Part shown: positions 17,127 to 25,372 of the stretch, in pieces
Position numbering within the stretch: position 1 is the first letter of the stretch
How the letters are laid out: each line of letters begins with the position of its first letter
Source: Acidimicrobiales bacterium
Lineage (GTDB): Bacteria; Actinomycetota; Acidimicrobiia; Acidimicrobiales; UBA8592
Length of the DNA stretch: 37,906 nucleotides
Assembly: GCA_030740795.1 (NCBI GenBank)
Contig: JASLWO010000034.1
Coordinates: forward strand, 1 to 37,906
Direction: 5' to 3'
The notes under the pieces: model-generated
The model's input: the letters and a program-made list of their open reading frames with translations, nothing else
Database searches by the model: none
Told to the model about the DNA's origin: nothing
Translations under genes and position numbers: made by a program

Positions 17127-18443
17127 ATGCGGCTTTCTTCATACGATCGAGACTTGTGGGCGTTAGCGGTCCCTGCCTTGGGAGCACTCATTGCCGAACC
17201 TTTGTATGTTCTCGCAGATACAGCAATAGTTGGGCATCTTGGCACGACTCCTCTCGGCGGATTAGCCATTTCCTCTTCTGCCCTACTGATGATCTACGGA
17301 TTATGTTTCTTCCTCGCATACGGGACTACAGCAACTGTTGCTAGATTAACTGGTGCTAAAGAGGACAGAAAGGCAGCGACTCAGTCTGTGCAAAGCCTTT
17401 GGCTTGCAGCCATTCTCGGAATTTGCTTAGCAATCGCAGGTTACTGTTCTGCTTCTCCCCTACTACAGGCTATGGGTGCTCGCGGAGAGATCCTCATACA
17501 AGCACGTATATATCTTCGGGTCAGTATGTATGGAGTTCCTGCAATGTTGATCATGATAGCTGGCGTAGGTTACTTGCGCGGATTGAAGGACACTGTGCGA
17601 CCTCTATGGGTTTCAGTTGGGACAGCTATCTTAAATCTAGTCCTTGAATCAATCCTAGTGTATGGATTTGGTCTAGAGATCGGAGCATCAGCCGCATCTA
17701 CAGTTGTAGCCCAGTGGGTGGGAGCTTTGATCTATCTAATTTGGATTCGGCACGCAATCCAGCCATACAAGATTAAATTGACCCCTAATTCACAGATTTT
17801 GGTTCAGCTACTCCGAATCTCTGGCGGACTCTTTGTCCGAAATATGGCTCTGACTGGAACATTTTTAATTGCGACTTCAGTAGCTGCTCGCGTGGGCGAT
17901 ATTGATATAGCAGCCCATCAGGTGGCATTTCAAGTTTGGTTTGTCCTCGCCATGACAATGGATGCCATGGCTATTGCCGCTCAGGCACTCATTGGAAATT
18001 TGCTTGGGGCAGGTAAAGCGCAAGAGGCTCACAGGGTTGGGCAACGCACAATATTTTGGTCGATCTCAATAGGTATTATCTCAGGATGTGTAGTTGCTAT
18101 CTGTCGCTTGCCATTAGCGGAGATATTTTCCGGAGATACGGCTGTAGTTAACTTGTCAGGATTCTTGATTCTCCATGTAGCTTTAATGGCCCCTCTTTCA
18201 GGTATAGCATTTGCCTTAGATGGTGTTCTGATAGGGGCAGGCGATCAAGGTTTTATCGCTAAAGCTATGTCTGTGTCAGCAGTCATAACAATTACCTTAA
18301 TGGTCCTGACACGGATTGCAGATCTTGGAATTGGTTGGCTATGGGGAGCTATCTGGATATTTATGGGACTGCGTTCAAGTCTCCTAGGTTTCCGATTCAT
18401 GAGTGGCCGTTGGAAAATCCTCGGCAGCGTTTATGATTACTAG
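17127..18443 (+). CDS. MATE family efflux transporter (DinF-type)
   Basis: The 438-residue protein is a multidrug and toxin extrusion transporter with about twelve predicted membrane helices in two six-helix halves. Helix 1 carries LALAVPALGALIAEPLYVLA-type residues (read as WALAVPALGALIAEPL), followed by DTAIVGHLGTTPLGGLA, which is the characteristic DinF-subfamily signature. It is an inner-membrane antiporter driven by H+ or Na+, exporting organic compounds. It lies 9 bp after the dioxygenase gene and is probably co-transcribed with it and the amidase, so the exported compound could be a product or toxic intermediate of that pathway. Specificity is not readable. Confidence 0.9.
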   Translation: MRLSSYDRDLWALAVPALGALIAEPLYVLADTAIVGHLGTTPLGGLAISSSALLMIYGLCFFLAYGTTATVARLTGAKEDRKAATQSVQSLWLAAILGICLAIAGYCSASPLLQAMGARGEILIQARIYLRVSMYGVPAMLIMIAGVGYLRGLKDTVRPLWVSVGTAILNLVLESILVYGFGLEIGASAASTVVAQWVGALIYLIWIRHAIQPYKIKLTPNSQILVQLLRISGGLFVRNMALTGTFLIATSVAARVGDIDIAAHQVAFQVWFVLAMTMDAMAIAAQALIGNLLGAGKAQEAHRVGQRTIFWSISIGIISGCVVAICRLPLAEIFSGDTAVVNLSGFLILHVALMAPLSGIAFALDGVLIGAGDQGFIAKAMSVSAVITITLMVLTRIADLGIGWLWGAIWIFMGLRSSLLGFRFMSGRWKILGSVYDY

Positions 18444-18597
18444 CTGACAAAACTCCTCAAGTTATCTTAGAAACTTCCCATATAACTACCTATGAGTAGG
18501 GAAATTTAACTGATTTAGCCGATCATGCATTTATCGCCGAATGATCATTCACCTGTGAAAAGTTCCAATTTGAGAAGGTTCCGATAGCGTTATATTC
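18444..18597. other. Intergenic region with an imperfect hairpin and a palindrome
   Basis: This 154-bp gap separates the MATE gene from the deaminase gene. AAACTTCCC (18471-18479) and GGGAAATTT (18499-18507) can pair with one C-A mismatch around a 19-nt loop; this could be a weak terminator, but there is no following T run. AATGATCATT (18540-18549) is a perfect 10-bp palindrome and a possible operator. No gene is visible here. Confidence 0.3.
18585..18590 (+). promoter_or_regulatory. Candidate -10 element for a leaderless GTG start
   Basis: TAGCGT matches TANNNT and ends 7 nt before GTG 18598. No Shine-Dalgarno sequence is present between them, so transcription probably begins at the start codon. 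No convincing -35 element is visible. Confidence 0.35.
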
Positions 18598-19890
18598 GTG
18601 TCACGTACTGTTTTGCGGGGAGCTCGTTATCCCGGAGATATCGCATTTTCTAATGGGAAGATAACTGCCGTAGGTGCCATTGAACCTGTTATTGACGATA
18701 TTGTCATACATCTAGACGGTGATATTCTTACTCCAGGATTAATTAACACGCATCATCATCTTTACCAATGGATGACTCGTGGCTTAGCTACAGGGTGCAA
18801 CCTTTTTGAATGGCTTAAGACTCTATATCCTGTGTGGGGAAGGATGAGTAGTGAGGATGTTCATGCTGCAGCACTTGTTGGGCTTGGGGAATTAGCTCTC
18901 AGCGGTTGCACCACGGCTTTTGATCACCATTATGTCGTCCCGAATGGCGATGATTCTGTCTTTGATGTAATTGTTGATGCTGCTCAAACAGTAGGGATCC
19001 GGTTATTCCTCAGTCGAGGATCTATGGATCTTGGAGAATCCAAAGGAGGGTTACCTCCAGATCATCTAGTTGAGGACCGTGAAACGATTTTGACTTCAAC
19101 GGAAAGAATCATAACGGAATTCCATGATGGGGAGATGGTGCACGTCGTCGTTGCTCCTTGTAGTCCATTTTCTGTTACCTCAGGTTTAATGTTGGATTCG
19201 GCAACTCTCGCTAGGAAACATGGTCTACGGTTGCACACGCATTTGTGTGAGACGCTAGATGAGCAGGAACATTGCATTGAACGTTTTGGAAAGCGACCGG
19301 TGGAACAGCTCCTTGACTGGGGTTGGACCGGCGATGATGTTTGGTTTGCTCATGGAATCCATTTCTCTACTGAAGAGATCCATCTTCTTGGTCGCGAAGG
19401 AATCGGTGTTGCTCATTGTCCCTCATCTAATGCGAGGCTTGCAGCTGGAATGTGCCCTGTCGTTGACCTGCGAAATGCTCAAGTTCCAGTCGGATTAGGT
19501 GTTGATGGTGTAGCTAGTAACGAAGTTGGAGGACTCTTCCCTGAACTGCGACAAGCACTGTATACCGCTCGGATTCGCGAAGGTCGACCAAATGCGCTTA
19601 TGCCGGAAGATGTATTGGAACTTGGGACTATTGGTGGTGCCAAATGCCTTGGTTTAGATCAATTCGGTTCTTTTGAAATTGGGGCACCAGCGGATTTCGC
19701 TGTCTGGGACGCAAACGATCTTGCTGGAGTAGAAGATCCAATTGCTGGTTTAATTCTTGGACCGGATAGACAGGTTCGCGAACTATTTGTCGCTGGTGAG
19801 CGACGAATCTTAAATGGAGAATTAGTTGGATTTGACCTACGCGAAGCACACAGAAACCTTGCGATTCGCTCGCAACGCCTATGGAATTAA
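18598..19890 (+). CDS. 8-oxoguanine deaminase-like amidohydrolase
   Basis: A 430-residue amidohydrolase-superfamily deaminase. The metal motif is THHHLYQ (H52, H54); further ligands are in RLHTHLCE, FAHGIHFS and GLGVDGVASN. Segments TLYPVWGRM, DHHYVVPNG, SRGSMDLGESKGGLPPD and APCSPFSVT match the branch containing bacterial 8-oxoguanine deaminase and hydroxyatrazine ethylaminohydrolase. The former converts 8-oxoguanine to urate plus ammonia, which fits the neighbouring purine hydroxylases. Unlike the shortened SsnA upstream, this protein has both halves of the beta-sandwich and normal length. The start is GTG 18598, with a likely leaderless promoter. Isocytosine or s-triazine-related substrates remain possible. 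Confidence 0.82.
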   Translation: MSRTVLRGARYPGDIAFSNGKITAVGAIEPVIDDIVIHLDGDILTPGLINTHHHLYQWMTRGLATGCNLFEWLKTLYPVWGRMSSEDVHAAALVGLGELALSGCTTAFDHHYVVPNGDDSVFDVIVDAAQTVGIRLFLSRGSMDLGESKGGLPPDHLVEDRETILTSTERIITEFHDGEMVHVVVAPCSPFSVTSGLMLDSATLARKHGLRLHTHLCETLDEQEHCIERFGKRPVEQLLDWGWTGDDVWFAHGIHFSTEEIHLLGREGIGVAHCPSSNARLAAGMCPVVDLRNAQVPVGLGVDGVASNEVGGLFPELRQALYTARIREGRPNALMPEDVLELGTIGGAKCLGLDQFGSFEIGAPADFAVWDANDLAGVEDPIAGLILGPDRQVRELFVAGERRILNGELVGFDLREAHRNLAIRSQRLWN

Positions 19891-19956
19891 AACCATGAAC
19901 TCCCAGATTATGCATGTTTACGCACTGTATTGCGAAGAATCTATTGAAGAAGGCGC

Positions 19957-19962
19957 TAATCT
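19957..19962 (+). promoter_or_regulatory. Candidate -10 element for a leaderless transcript
   Basis: TAATCT matches TANNNT and ends 6 nt before ATG 19969. There is no Shine-Dalgarno sequence between them. A -35 element is not evident. Confidence 0.3.
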
Positions 19963-19968
19963 CAGACT

Positions 19969-20739
19969 ATGAGCGGTATGTACGAAGACTTAAAAGGTCC
20001 AGAAATCCCCGAAGTCCTAAATGAAAAATCTATTCTTCTGTTACCTATCGGGGCCATTGAACAGCACGGGCCCCATCTCCCGCTTTCTGTTGATCATGTC
20101 ATTGCAGATGAAACTGCCCGCGCTGTTGTCGAAGCGTGCGGAGAGGAAGTAGATATTTGGATGCTCCCCACACTTTCCATTTCTAAATCCAATGAACATG
20201 AATGGTCTACGGGAACGATCTCACTAGGGTACAAAACATTGATGGCTGTCCTAGAAGATATTGGGAGGTCCGTATCTGCAACTCCTGCCAAAAAGTTGGT
20301 GCTTCTTAATGGGCACGGGGGTAATACCACTATGCTCTCTACGGCATTAAGGGAACTACGTTTGAAATACTCCCTGCAAACGTTCTTAATGCACCCATCT
20401 CTACCCCCAGCCTACGGTGGCGAATCCAATCTAGATGAACTTGGCATGGGAATACATGGTGGAAGAGATGAAACATCTGTCTTCATGTTTCTACGACCTG
20501 AACATGTCAATCTCGAAAAAGCAGAGCGTAGAATCCCTGAAGGACTGTCCGAGAATACTCATGTGAAATTTGGGGGATCAGTCTCGTTTGGCTGGCTTTC
20601 CAATGACTTTCATGAAGATGGATACATAGGCGACCCGACAGGTGCTTCAAGCGAACTGGGAGAAAAACTATTCCGTGCTGCTGTTGCGTCACTTAGCGAA
20701 GCTATGGAAGAAATTAGAGATTTCTCCTTTGGAAGGTAA
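19969..20739 (+). CDS. Creatininase family amidohydrolase
   Basis: A 256-residue member of the creatininase fold, metal enzymes that open cyclic amides or hydrolyse related bonds. Metal-site motifs are LPIGAIEQHGPHLPLSVDH (E31, H33, D42), NGHGGN (H116) and GIHGGRDETS (H163, E168), all aligned with the family's binuclear site. The family includes creatinine amidohydrolase, formamide hydrolases of riboflavin/F420 synthesis in archaea, and MftE. No mycofactocin genes are visible here, and the gene sits 3 bp before a hydantoinase. Opening of a creatinine- or hydantoin-like ring is therefore the most natural inference. An in-frame ATG three codons downstream is an alternative start. Confidence 0.82.
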   Translation: MSGMYEDLKGPEIPEVLNEKSILLLPIGAIEQHGPHLPLSVDHVIADETARAVVEACGEEVDIWMLPTLSISKSNEHEWSTGTISLGYKTLMAVLEDIGRSVSATPAKKLVLLNGHGGNTTMLSTALRELRLKYSLQTFLMHPSLPPAYGGESNLDELGMGIHGGRDETSVFMFLRPEHVNLEKAERRIPEGLSENTHVKFGGSVSFGWLSNDFHEDGYIGDPTGASSELGEKLFRAAVASLSEAMEEIRDFSFGR

Positions 20740-20742
20740 GAC

Positions 20743-22158
20743 ATGGCAATAAAGCTCATCACAGGTGGAACAGTCGTAAATGCAACCCACTGCTCTAAAT
20801 CTGAAGTGCTGATAGAGGGAGAGAAGATAATTGCCCTTATAGACCCTAATAGCGGACTCTTGGATGTAGCCGACGCGTGGGACTACGAATTAATTGATGC
20901 AACAGGGAAATACGTTATCCCCGGAGGCGTAGATGCACATGTGCACCTTCAACTCCCGATGACGCCGGAAGCGACATCAAGTGACACATTTGAAAGCGGT
21001 ACCCAAGCAGCTGCATGGGGCGGAACCACAACCATTATTGATTTCGCAGGGCAAATAAAAGGAACTGCCGTACCCGAAGCCCTTGAGTCCCGTCTTGAAG
21101 AGGCAGAGGGGCAATGCGCTATTGACTATTCTCTCCATCTTTCTATCGGTGACGTCAACAAACAGTCGCTTATTGATATTTCCGGATTGGTTGAATCTGG
21201 GGTCACGAGTTACAAGTTATTTATGGCTTACCCTGATGCTTGGTATTCCGATGATGGGCAAATACTTCAGGTAATGCAATTGGCCGCAGAATCTGGGGCG
21301 ATGACTATGATGCACGCTGAGAACGGAATAGCTATTGATGTTTTGCGAGGCCAAGCCGCCGAACGCGGAGACACAGGATCTTTCTGGCACGGGAAAACTC
21401 GCCCTCCTGAACTAGAAGGCGAGGCAACCCATAGAGCGATTCAATTAGCGATCGTTGCAGGAGCCCCGCTGTACATAGTTCACCTCTCCTCAACGAATGC
21501 GCTAAGAGAAGTTGCCAGAGCAAGAGATGAAGGACGAAATGTCTTTGCTGAAACTTGCCCCCAATATCTCTATTTAAGCCTAGAAGAACATTTGGATCAG
21601 CCTGACATTGACGGGGTTCGCCATATCTGCTCCCCTCCTCTGCGTTCAGCGACGGATGGCAACCAAGACAATCTCTGGATGGGATTGAGAACCGATGATC
21701 TTTCAGTTGTAGCGACCGACCACTGCCCCTTCTGTGATAATGAGAAATTATTAGGAATTGATGATTTTCGAAATACACCCAATGGACTGGGGGTCATTGA
21801 ACACAGGATGGACCTTTTGTATCAAGGAGTACGAAATAACGAAATCAGCCTTCAACGCTGGGTAGAGATTTGTTCTACGACACCGGCTCGCCTATTTGGA
21901 CTACAAGGAAGAAAAGGCATCATCGCCCCAGGCGCTGATGCTGACATCGTCATATACAATCCTGATACTGAACATGTACTAGGCGTTTCAAGTCATCACA
22001 TGGCTGTTGACCATTCTGTCTGGGAAGGAATGACTGTAACAGGGCAAGCAGAAAGTGTTATTAGTAGAGGCAGTTTTGTGATCAAGAATAGAGAATTCGT
22101 TGGGAATGCTGGACATGGACAATTCCTAAAACGGGCAATTCCTGAACCACTTCGCTAA
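20743..22158 (+). CDS. hydA: Dihydropyrimidinase / D-hydantoinase
   Basis: The 471-residue protein is a cyclic amidohydrolase that opens dihydropyrimidine or 5-substituted hydantoin rings to N-carbamoyl products. The binuclear zinc site is complete: H66 and H68 in DAHVHL, the carboxylated lysine K158 in SYKLFMAYP, H191 in MMHAENG, H247 in YIVHLSS and D326 in ATDHCPF. Length and the C-terminal GADADIVIYNP segment are typical. Its products are exactly the class of substrate used by the D-carbamoylase at 9227 and possibly the M20 enzyme at 7981, giving a full hydantoin-utilisation route in one region. It converges on the luciferase-like gene on the other strand, and the two stop codons overlap. 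Confidence 0.9.
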   Translation: MAIKLITGGTVVNATHCSKSEVLIEGEKIIALIDPNSGLLDVADAWDYELIDATGKYVIPGGVDAHVHLQLPMTPEATSSDTFESGTQAAAWGGTTTIIDFAGQIKGTAVPEALESRLEEAEGQCAIDYSLHLSIGDVNKQSLIDISGLVESGVTSYKLFMAYPDAWYSDDGQILQVMQLAAESGAMTMMHAENGIAIDVLRGQAAERGDTGSFWHGKTRPPELEGEATHRAIQLAIVAGAPLYIVHLSSTNALREVARARDEGRNVFAETCPQYLYLSLEEHLDQPDIDGVRHICSPPLRSATDGNQDNLWMGLRTDDLSVVATDHCPFCDNEKLLGIDDFRNTPNGLGVIEHRMDLLYQGVRNNEISLQRWVEICSTTPARLFGLQGRKGIIAPGADADIVIYNPDTEHVLGVSSHHMAVDHSVWEGMTVTGQAESVISRGSFVIKNREFVGNAGHGQFLKRAIPEPLR

Positions 22159-23105
22159 TCTTCAAAAAAAATCTTAGCGACTTGGTTTAGGTAGCCTTCT
22201 TGGTCCGGCATATCAAATATTGGAATTAGGAATTCGTCTATCCCGTTTATAGTGCAAAGTTGATGGATTTCTTCCCTACATTTCTGAATGTTTCCTTGGA
22301 TTATAAAGGGTGTTATCCATTCATCCCGAACATGTTTTGCTGCCGATTCAAGTCCTTCGCTCATAGCTTCTTTGATAGTTTTTATTTGATCTTCGGTAAT
22401 GCCAATCGCATTCTTTACGCTTTCAGGAGCATCTACTAGGCGATAAGTCATATGTGGGCGTATAAATTCCAAATCTTCTTTTTGTGTAACTATCGCAGTT
22501 GAATAACAGATTTTCGCTTCACCATGATCTCGTACTCTTTGTATGTATTGTCCAAGTTGAGGCTTGTAGATAAAGTCAAGCATCACCCCGTCAGCTACTG
22601 CTCCTCCAAGGGCAAGCATTTTAGGACCTCTTCCAGCAAGCCAAATCTCTATTTCTGACCTTACATAGCTGATCTTTGCTGATTGAAGTGAAGCTACCAG
22701 TCCATCGTGGGATACTTGATCTCCGGAGAAAAGTTTTTTAGCTATCTCAATCGTGTCACGAACAGCCCTCAATGGTTTTTCTCTTTTGATACCCAATGGA
22801 TTTAGAGTCAAGGATCCACCGGCTCCAACACCTAAGAATGCTCTCCCATTTGATAACTCATCAAGCGTTGCGATTGCCGCTGCGGTTTGAGCGGGGTGGC
22901 GGGTATAAGGATTGGTTATTCCTGGACCAATTTCTATTATCTCTGTCGCTGTAGCTATAGCTGCCATCACAATATAAACATCCCGCGTTTCTAGTCCTTC
23001 GTCATAGACCCAACAACGCTCAAATCCGAGAGATTCAGCATGCCCTGCTACCTCTACTATCTCTGATAAAGGGCATTCTGGAATAACGTTTATACTAACT
23101 TTCAC
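22155..23105 (-). CDS. LLM-class (F420/FMN-dependent) oxidoreductase
   Basis: A luciferase-like oxidoreductase of about 316 residues and the last gene of the eight-gene minus-strand operon. Characteristic segments are GFERCWVYDEGLETRD, IGPGITNPYTRHPAQTA and FLGVGAGGSL, as in F420-dependent Mer-like members. The more likely start is GTG 23105, whose last two bases overlap the YqeC stop (GTGA) and which follows a GAGGGTGG ribosome-binding site; GTG 23114 is an alternative three residues upstream. It is only distantly similar to the paralogue at 13796. Presence in the operon suggests it acts on the substrate or product of the operon's hydroxylase, but the reaction is unknown. Confidence 0.82.
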   Translation of the reverse strand: MKVSINVIPECPLSEIVEVAGHAESLGFERCWVYDEGLETRDVYIVMAAIATATEIIEIGPGITNPYTRHPAQTAAAIATLDELSNGRAFLGVGAGGSLTLNPLGIKREKPLRAVRDTIEIAKKLFSGDQVSHDGLVASLQSAKISYVRSEIEIWLAGRGPKMLALGGAVADGVMLDFIYKPQLGQYIQRVRDHGEAKICYSTAIVTQKEDLEFIRPHMTYRLVDAPESVKNAIGITEDQIKTIKEAMSEGLESAAKHVRDEWITPFIIQGNIQKCREEIHQLCTINGIDEFLIPIFDMPDQEGYLNQVAKIFFED

Positions 23106-23848
23106 CTTTTCCACCCTCTTTCGACACTTTCCTCAAACGCTATAGCAACCATTTGTTGATTTTGATCAATTGAATATATGCATTCTTCAAGTTCTTGCAC
23201 AAAGCCCAAGTTTTCATCAGTTACTTTTGTGACGACGATTTGCATCTTTGATTTCTCTGGGAGTTCTTTTCGGTTTCCTCTTTCTGAAAGTAAAACTTTC
23301 GCTGCCCTTGCTGGAGTCAACCGTTGGTAAGGACCACATTCTGCGAGAGCTGCCACTCGTAGCGGACGGTGACATTGATCTGCTATAACTCTTCCAAGTG
23401 CATCACCTCCAATTGTGGAAATCATCAATGTTATAGAGTGCGGTATTACGGGTTCATACCCTGCCGGTGCTTTAAACGGTCGTTTCCGTGAACCATCTGC
23501 TTCAACAAGGACATGGTCAACTGTTGAGAACCACTCGTCACAGAGGCTTTTTTCAACGCCTATTGCTTTAGGATCCCGAATTTCTTTCCAAATCATCACC
23601 GGTGCGCCACCTTTAATTCCTTGAATCTCTTTAGAAGTAGGGTCTAGGAGTGTTTCTAGCCCTTTGTGCTGGTCAGCACCCATTTTCGTAGTAGTTGTTA
23701 AGATAACTTTCCCTTTAAGTTGCTCTCCCAGAGCGTGAAGCAAGGTCGTTTTCCCTCCACCTCCGACAAAAGCGATGTGATGTTTACAGTTCTCTCTTAA
23801 CAAGTCCAAAGATTCGCCAACACCGTAAAGTGGAGTAATTATTTCCAT
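23102..23848 (-). CDS. yqeC: Selenium-dependent hydroxylase accessory protein YqeC
   Basis: A 248-residue P-loop protein of the YqeC family, annotated as a probable accessory factor for selenium-dependent molybdenum hydroxylases. The Walker-type motif FVGGGGKTTLLH lies at 27-38, followed by the family signature TTTTKMG at 51-57. Further YqeC-specific blocks are LVEADGSRKRPFKAP and MISTIGGDALGRVI. It overlaps YqeB by 10 nt and the luciferase-like gene at its other end. Comparative genomics links this family to organisms with SelD that use selenium as a labile hydroxylase cofactor. Its exact biochemical step is not established, and selD is not in this window. Confidence 0.88.
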   Translation of the reverse strand: MEIITPLYGVGESLDLLRENCKHHIAFVGGGGKTTLLHALGEQLKGKVILTTTTKMGADQHKGLETLLDPTSKEIQGIKGGAPVMIWKEIRDPKAIGVEKSLCDEWFSTVDHVLVEADGSRKRPFKAPAGYEPVIPHSITLMISTIGGDALGRVIADQCHRPLRVAALAECGPYQRLTPARAAKVLLSERGNRKELPEKSKMQIVVTKVTDENLGFVQELEECIYSIDQNQQMVAIAFEESVERGWKR

Positions 23849-24624
23849 GACAAAATAGCCTCTAGGACTCCGTCACCTACAGCTAAGGCTTTATCGGAAA
23901 TACAATTCCAATGATTGGATATTCGTGGATCCACGTCACCTATTTTCATCTTTTCTACCACAGTTACTGAAGGGTGAATCAAACCTCGTACAATACCGTT
24001 GAAAGGACCAAGTATCTCTATACCGTTAACACTTCCAAGGGTTTGACCTTCTTCTACACGATCCCCTATATTCACATTCCAGATGATCTGGCCACTTGCT
24101 GGAGATCGCAAAACCCTACTTTCCCCATAACCCGCAACGGGTTCCGGTATTCCTGTGTCTTTGAGTGCCCTGCCATGTGTTATCACCCTCCCCAACGAAT
24201 GGCCTCGCTTCGTTTCAACCACCAAGTGACAATCTTCTCCTGCCTCAAATCCAGGCCCCATTCCAATGACCAGTTCAGCATCTGTGATTTTTGTATCAAG
24301 ATTGGTTTTTGCTATACGTGCATCAATAATTATAGAAGAGCGAACATCAGGGATTCCTGTTGAAATCATCACGCTTACGAAACCCATTTGACTTCTTTTG
24401 ATTGCCTCTTCGGCTGTATTGACAAGATGAACCTCCATACCTTCAATTTGCAAGTTGCCTTCAAAAACAGCGCTCGCAACTGAGACAGACCTTCGAACAG
24501 CTAGTGGATAATGTAACTCGGTCACGATCACTGGATATCCAGAATGGTGAAGTCTTGAAACGACCCCAGTAGCAAGATCCCCTCCTCCTCGAACAAGACA
24601 GAGCGTTTCAACCGGCGTTGTCAC
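23839..24624 (-). CDS. yqeB: Selenium-dependent molybdenum hydroxylase system protein YqeB
   Basis: The 261-residue protein matches the YqeB (EF2563-like) family of the selenium-dependent molybdenum hydroxylase system. Its hallmark N-terminus is VRGGGDLATGVVSRLHHSG (residues 11-29), followed by TELHYPLAVRRSVS (35-48). GMGPGFEAGEDCHLVVET and the glycine-rich C-terminal half with SPASGQIIW are also family features. The start is GTG 24624, inside the end of xdhC (17-nt overlap with its stop). Tight coupling between xdhC and yqeC is the same gene order seen in the described system. The molecular function is unknown; a role in handling selenium or the sulfido/selenido ligand of the Mo centre is inference. 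Confidence 0.88.
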   Translation of the reverse strand: MTTPVETLCLVRGGGDLATGVVSRLHHSGYPVIVTELHYPLAVRRSVSVASAVFEGNLQIEGMEVHLVNTAEEAIKRSQMGFVSVMISTGIPDVRSSIIIDARIAKTNLDTKITDAELVIGMGPGFEAGEDCHLVVETKRGHSLGRVITHGRALKDTGIPEPVAGYGESRVLRSPASGQIIWNVNIGDRVEEGQTLGSVNGIEILGPFNGIVRGLIHPSVTVVEKMKIGDVDPRISNHWNCISDKALAVGDGVLEAILSWK

Positions 24625-25372
24625 CAGCGATTACCTCTGCCAGAATTGAAACGGCTATTTCTTCAGGGTTTTCTGCGGCGATATTAAGACCAATTGGAGT
24701 CGCAATTCTCTCTAACTCTCCCTCAGCCACACCCTTATCAATAAGCGCATCCCGAACTACTTTCCACCTTTGGTTGCTTCCCATCAAACCAATATAAGAA
24801 GCAGAAGAGGCGAGAATAGCGGGGAGTATCTCACTATCTACACTAGGGTTTCGAGTTACAACTACTACACGTGTGTACTCGTCAATAGGCTCAATTGACA
24901 ATGCCTCGAGTAGCGTCCCAGCTAACGCAATGCCTTCACCTTCAAACCCTTCTATGACTTCTTTACGGTCATCCCAGACAATCACTCGGTACCCTAACCA
25001 TTGAGAAAGTTCCGAGACTGCTTTGCCTATGTGTCCTGCTCCGATTATATAAATAGTATTTTGTGGCATATACGGCTCCAAATATATTGCAACTTCCCCT
25101 CCGCAAACGCCTGGGTCTCCTATAGAAGGGTTTACAAGCGAATAATTAATTTGGTGAGGTTTCCTTTTTTGTTTAATTGCTTTGATGGCTTCAGAAATTA
25201 CTCTGGACTCCAACTCGCCACCCCCTACTGTGTCAAGTGTAGATCCGTCTTCGAAGACAAGCATTTTTGCTCCAGCTTTTCGGGGCACCGATTTACTGGA
25301 ATTTATTACTGTACAGAGGACGACAGGTTTGCGTTCAGAGAGTTTAGAGAGAAGTTCCTGAAATATTTTCAT
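24608..25372 (-). CDS. xdhC: XdhC/CoxI family Mo-hydroxylase maturation factor
   Basis: A 254-residue XdhC/CoxI protein, which binds molybdenum cofactor and delivers its sulfurated form to the hydroxylase apoprotein. The N-terminal domain has SVPRKAGAKMLVF (28-40), TVGGGELESRV (48-58) and the GVCGGEVAIYLEP block (C90). The C-terminal Rossmann domain has IYIIGAGHIGKA (107-118), and VVVVTRNPSVDSEILP follows. I prefer ATG 25372 because it forms a classic ATGA overlap with the stop of the preceding amidohydrolase gene. GTG 25381 would add three residues. Encoded between the hydroxylase genes and yqeB-yqeC, it most likely matures the product of 27428-30352. Confidence 0.9.
   Translation of the reverse strand: MKIFQELLSKLSERKPVVLCTVINSSKSVPRKAGAKMLVFEDGSTLDTVGGGELESRVISEAIKAIKQKRKPHQINYSLVNPSIGDPGVCGGEVAIYLEPYMPQNTIYIIGAGHIGKAVSELSQWLGYRVIVWDDRKEVIEGFEGEGIALAGTLLEALSIEPIDEYTRVVVVTRNPSVDSEILPAILASSASYIGLMGSNQRWKVVRDALIDKGVAEGELERIATPIGLNIAAENPEEIAVSILAEVIAGDNAG

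Noticed and set aside
18471-18507. Intrinsic terminator after the MATE gene
   Set aside because: The stem has a mismatch, a 19-nt loop and no U tract, so it is recorded only as a weak hairpin.
19969-20739. Mycofactocin MftE
   Set aside because: The fold is shared, but no mycofactocin genes (MftA, MftB, MftC) lie nearby; the neighbours are a deaminase and a hydantoinase.
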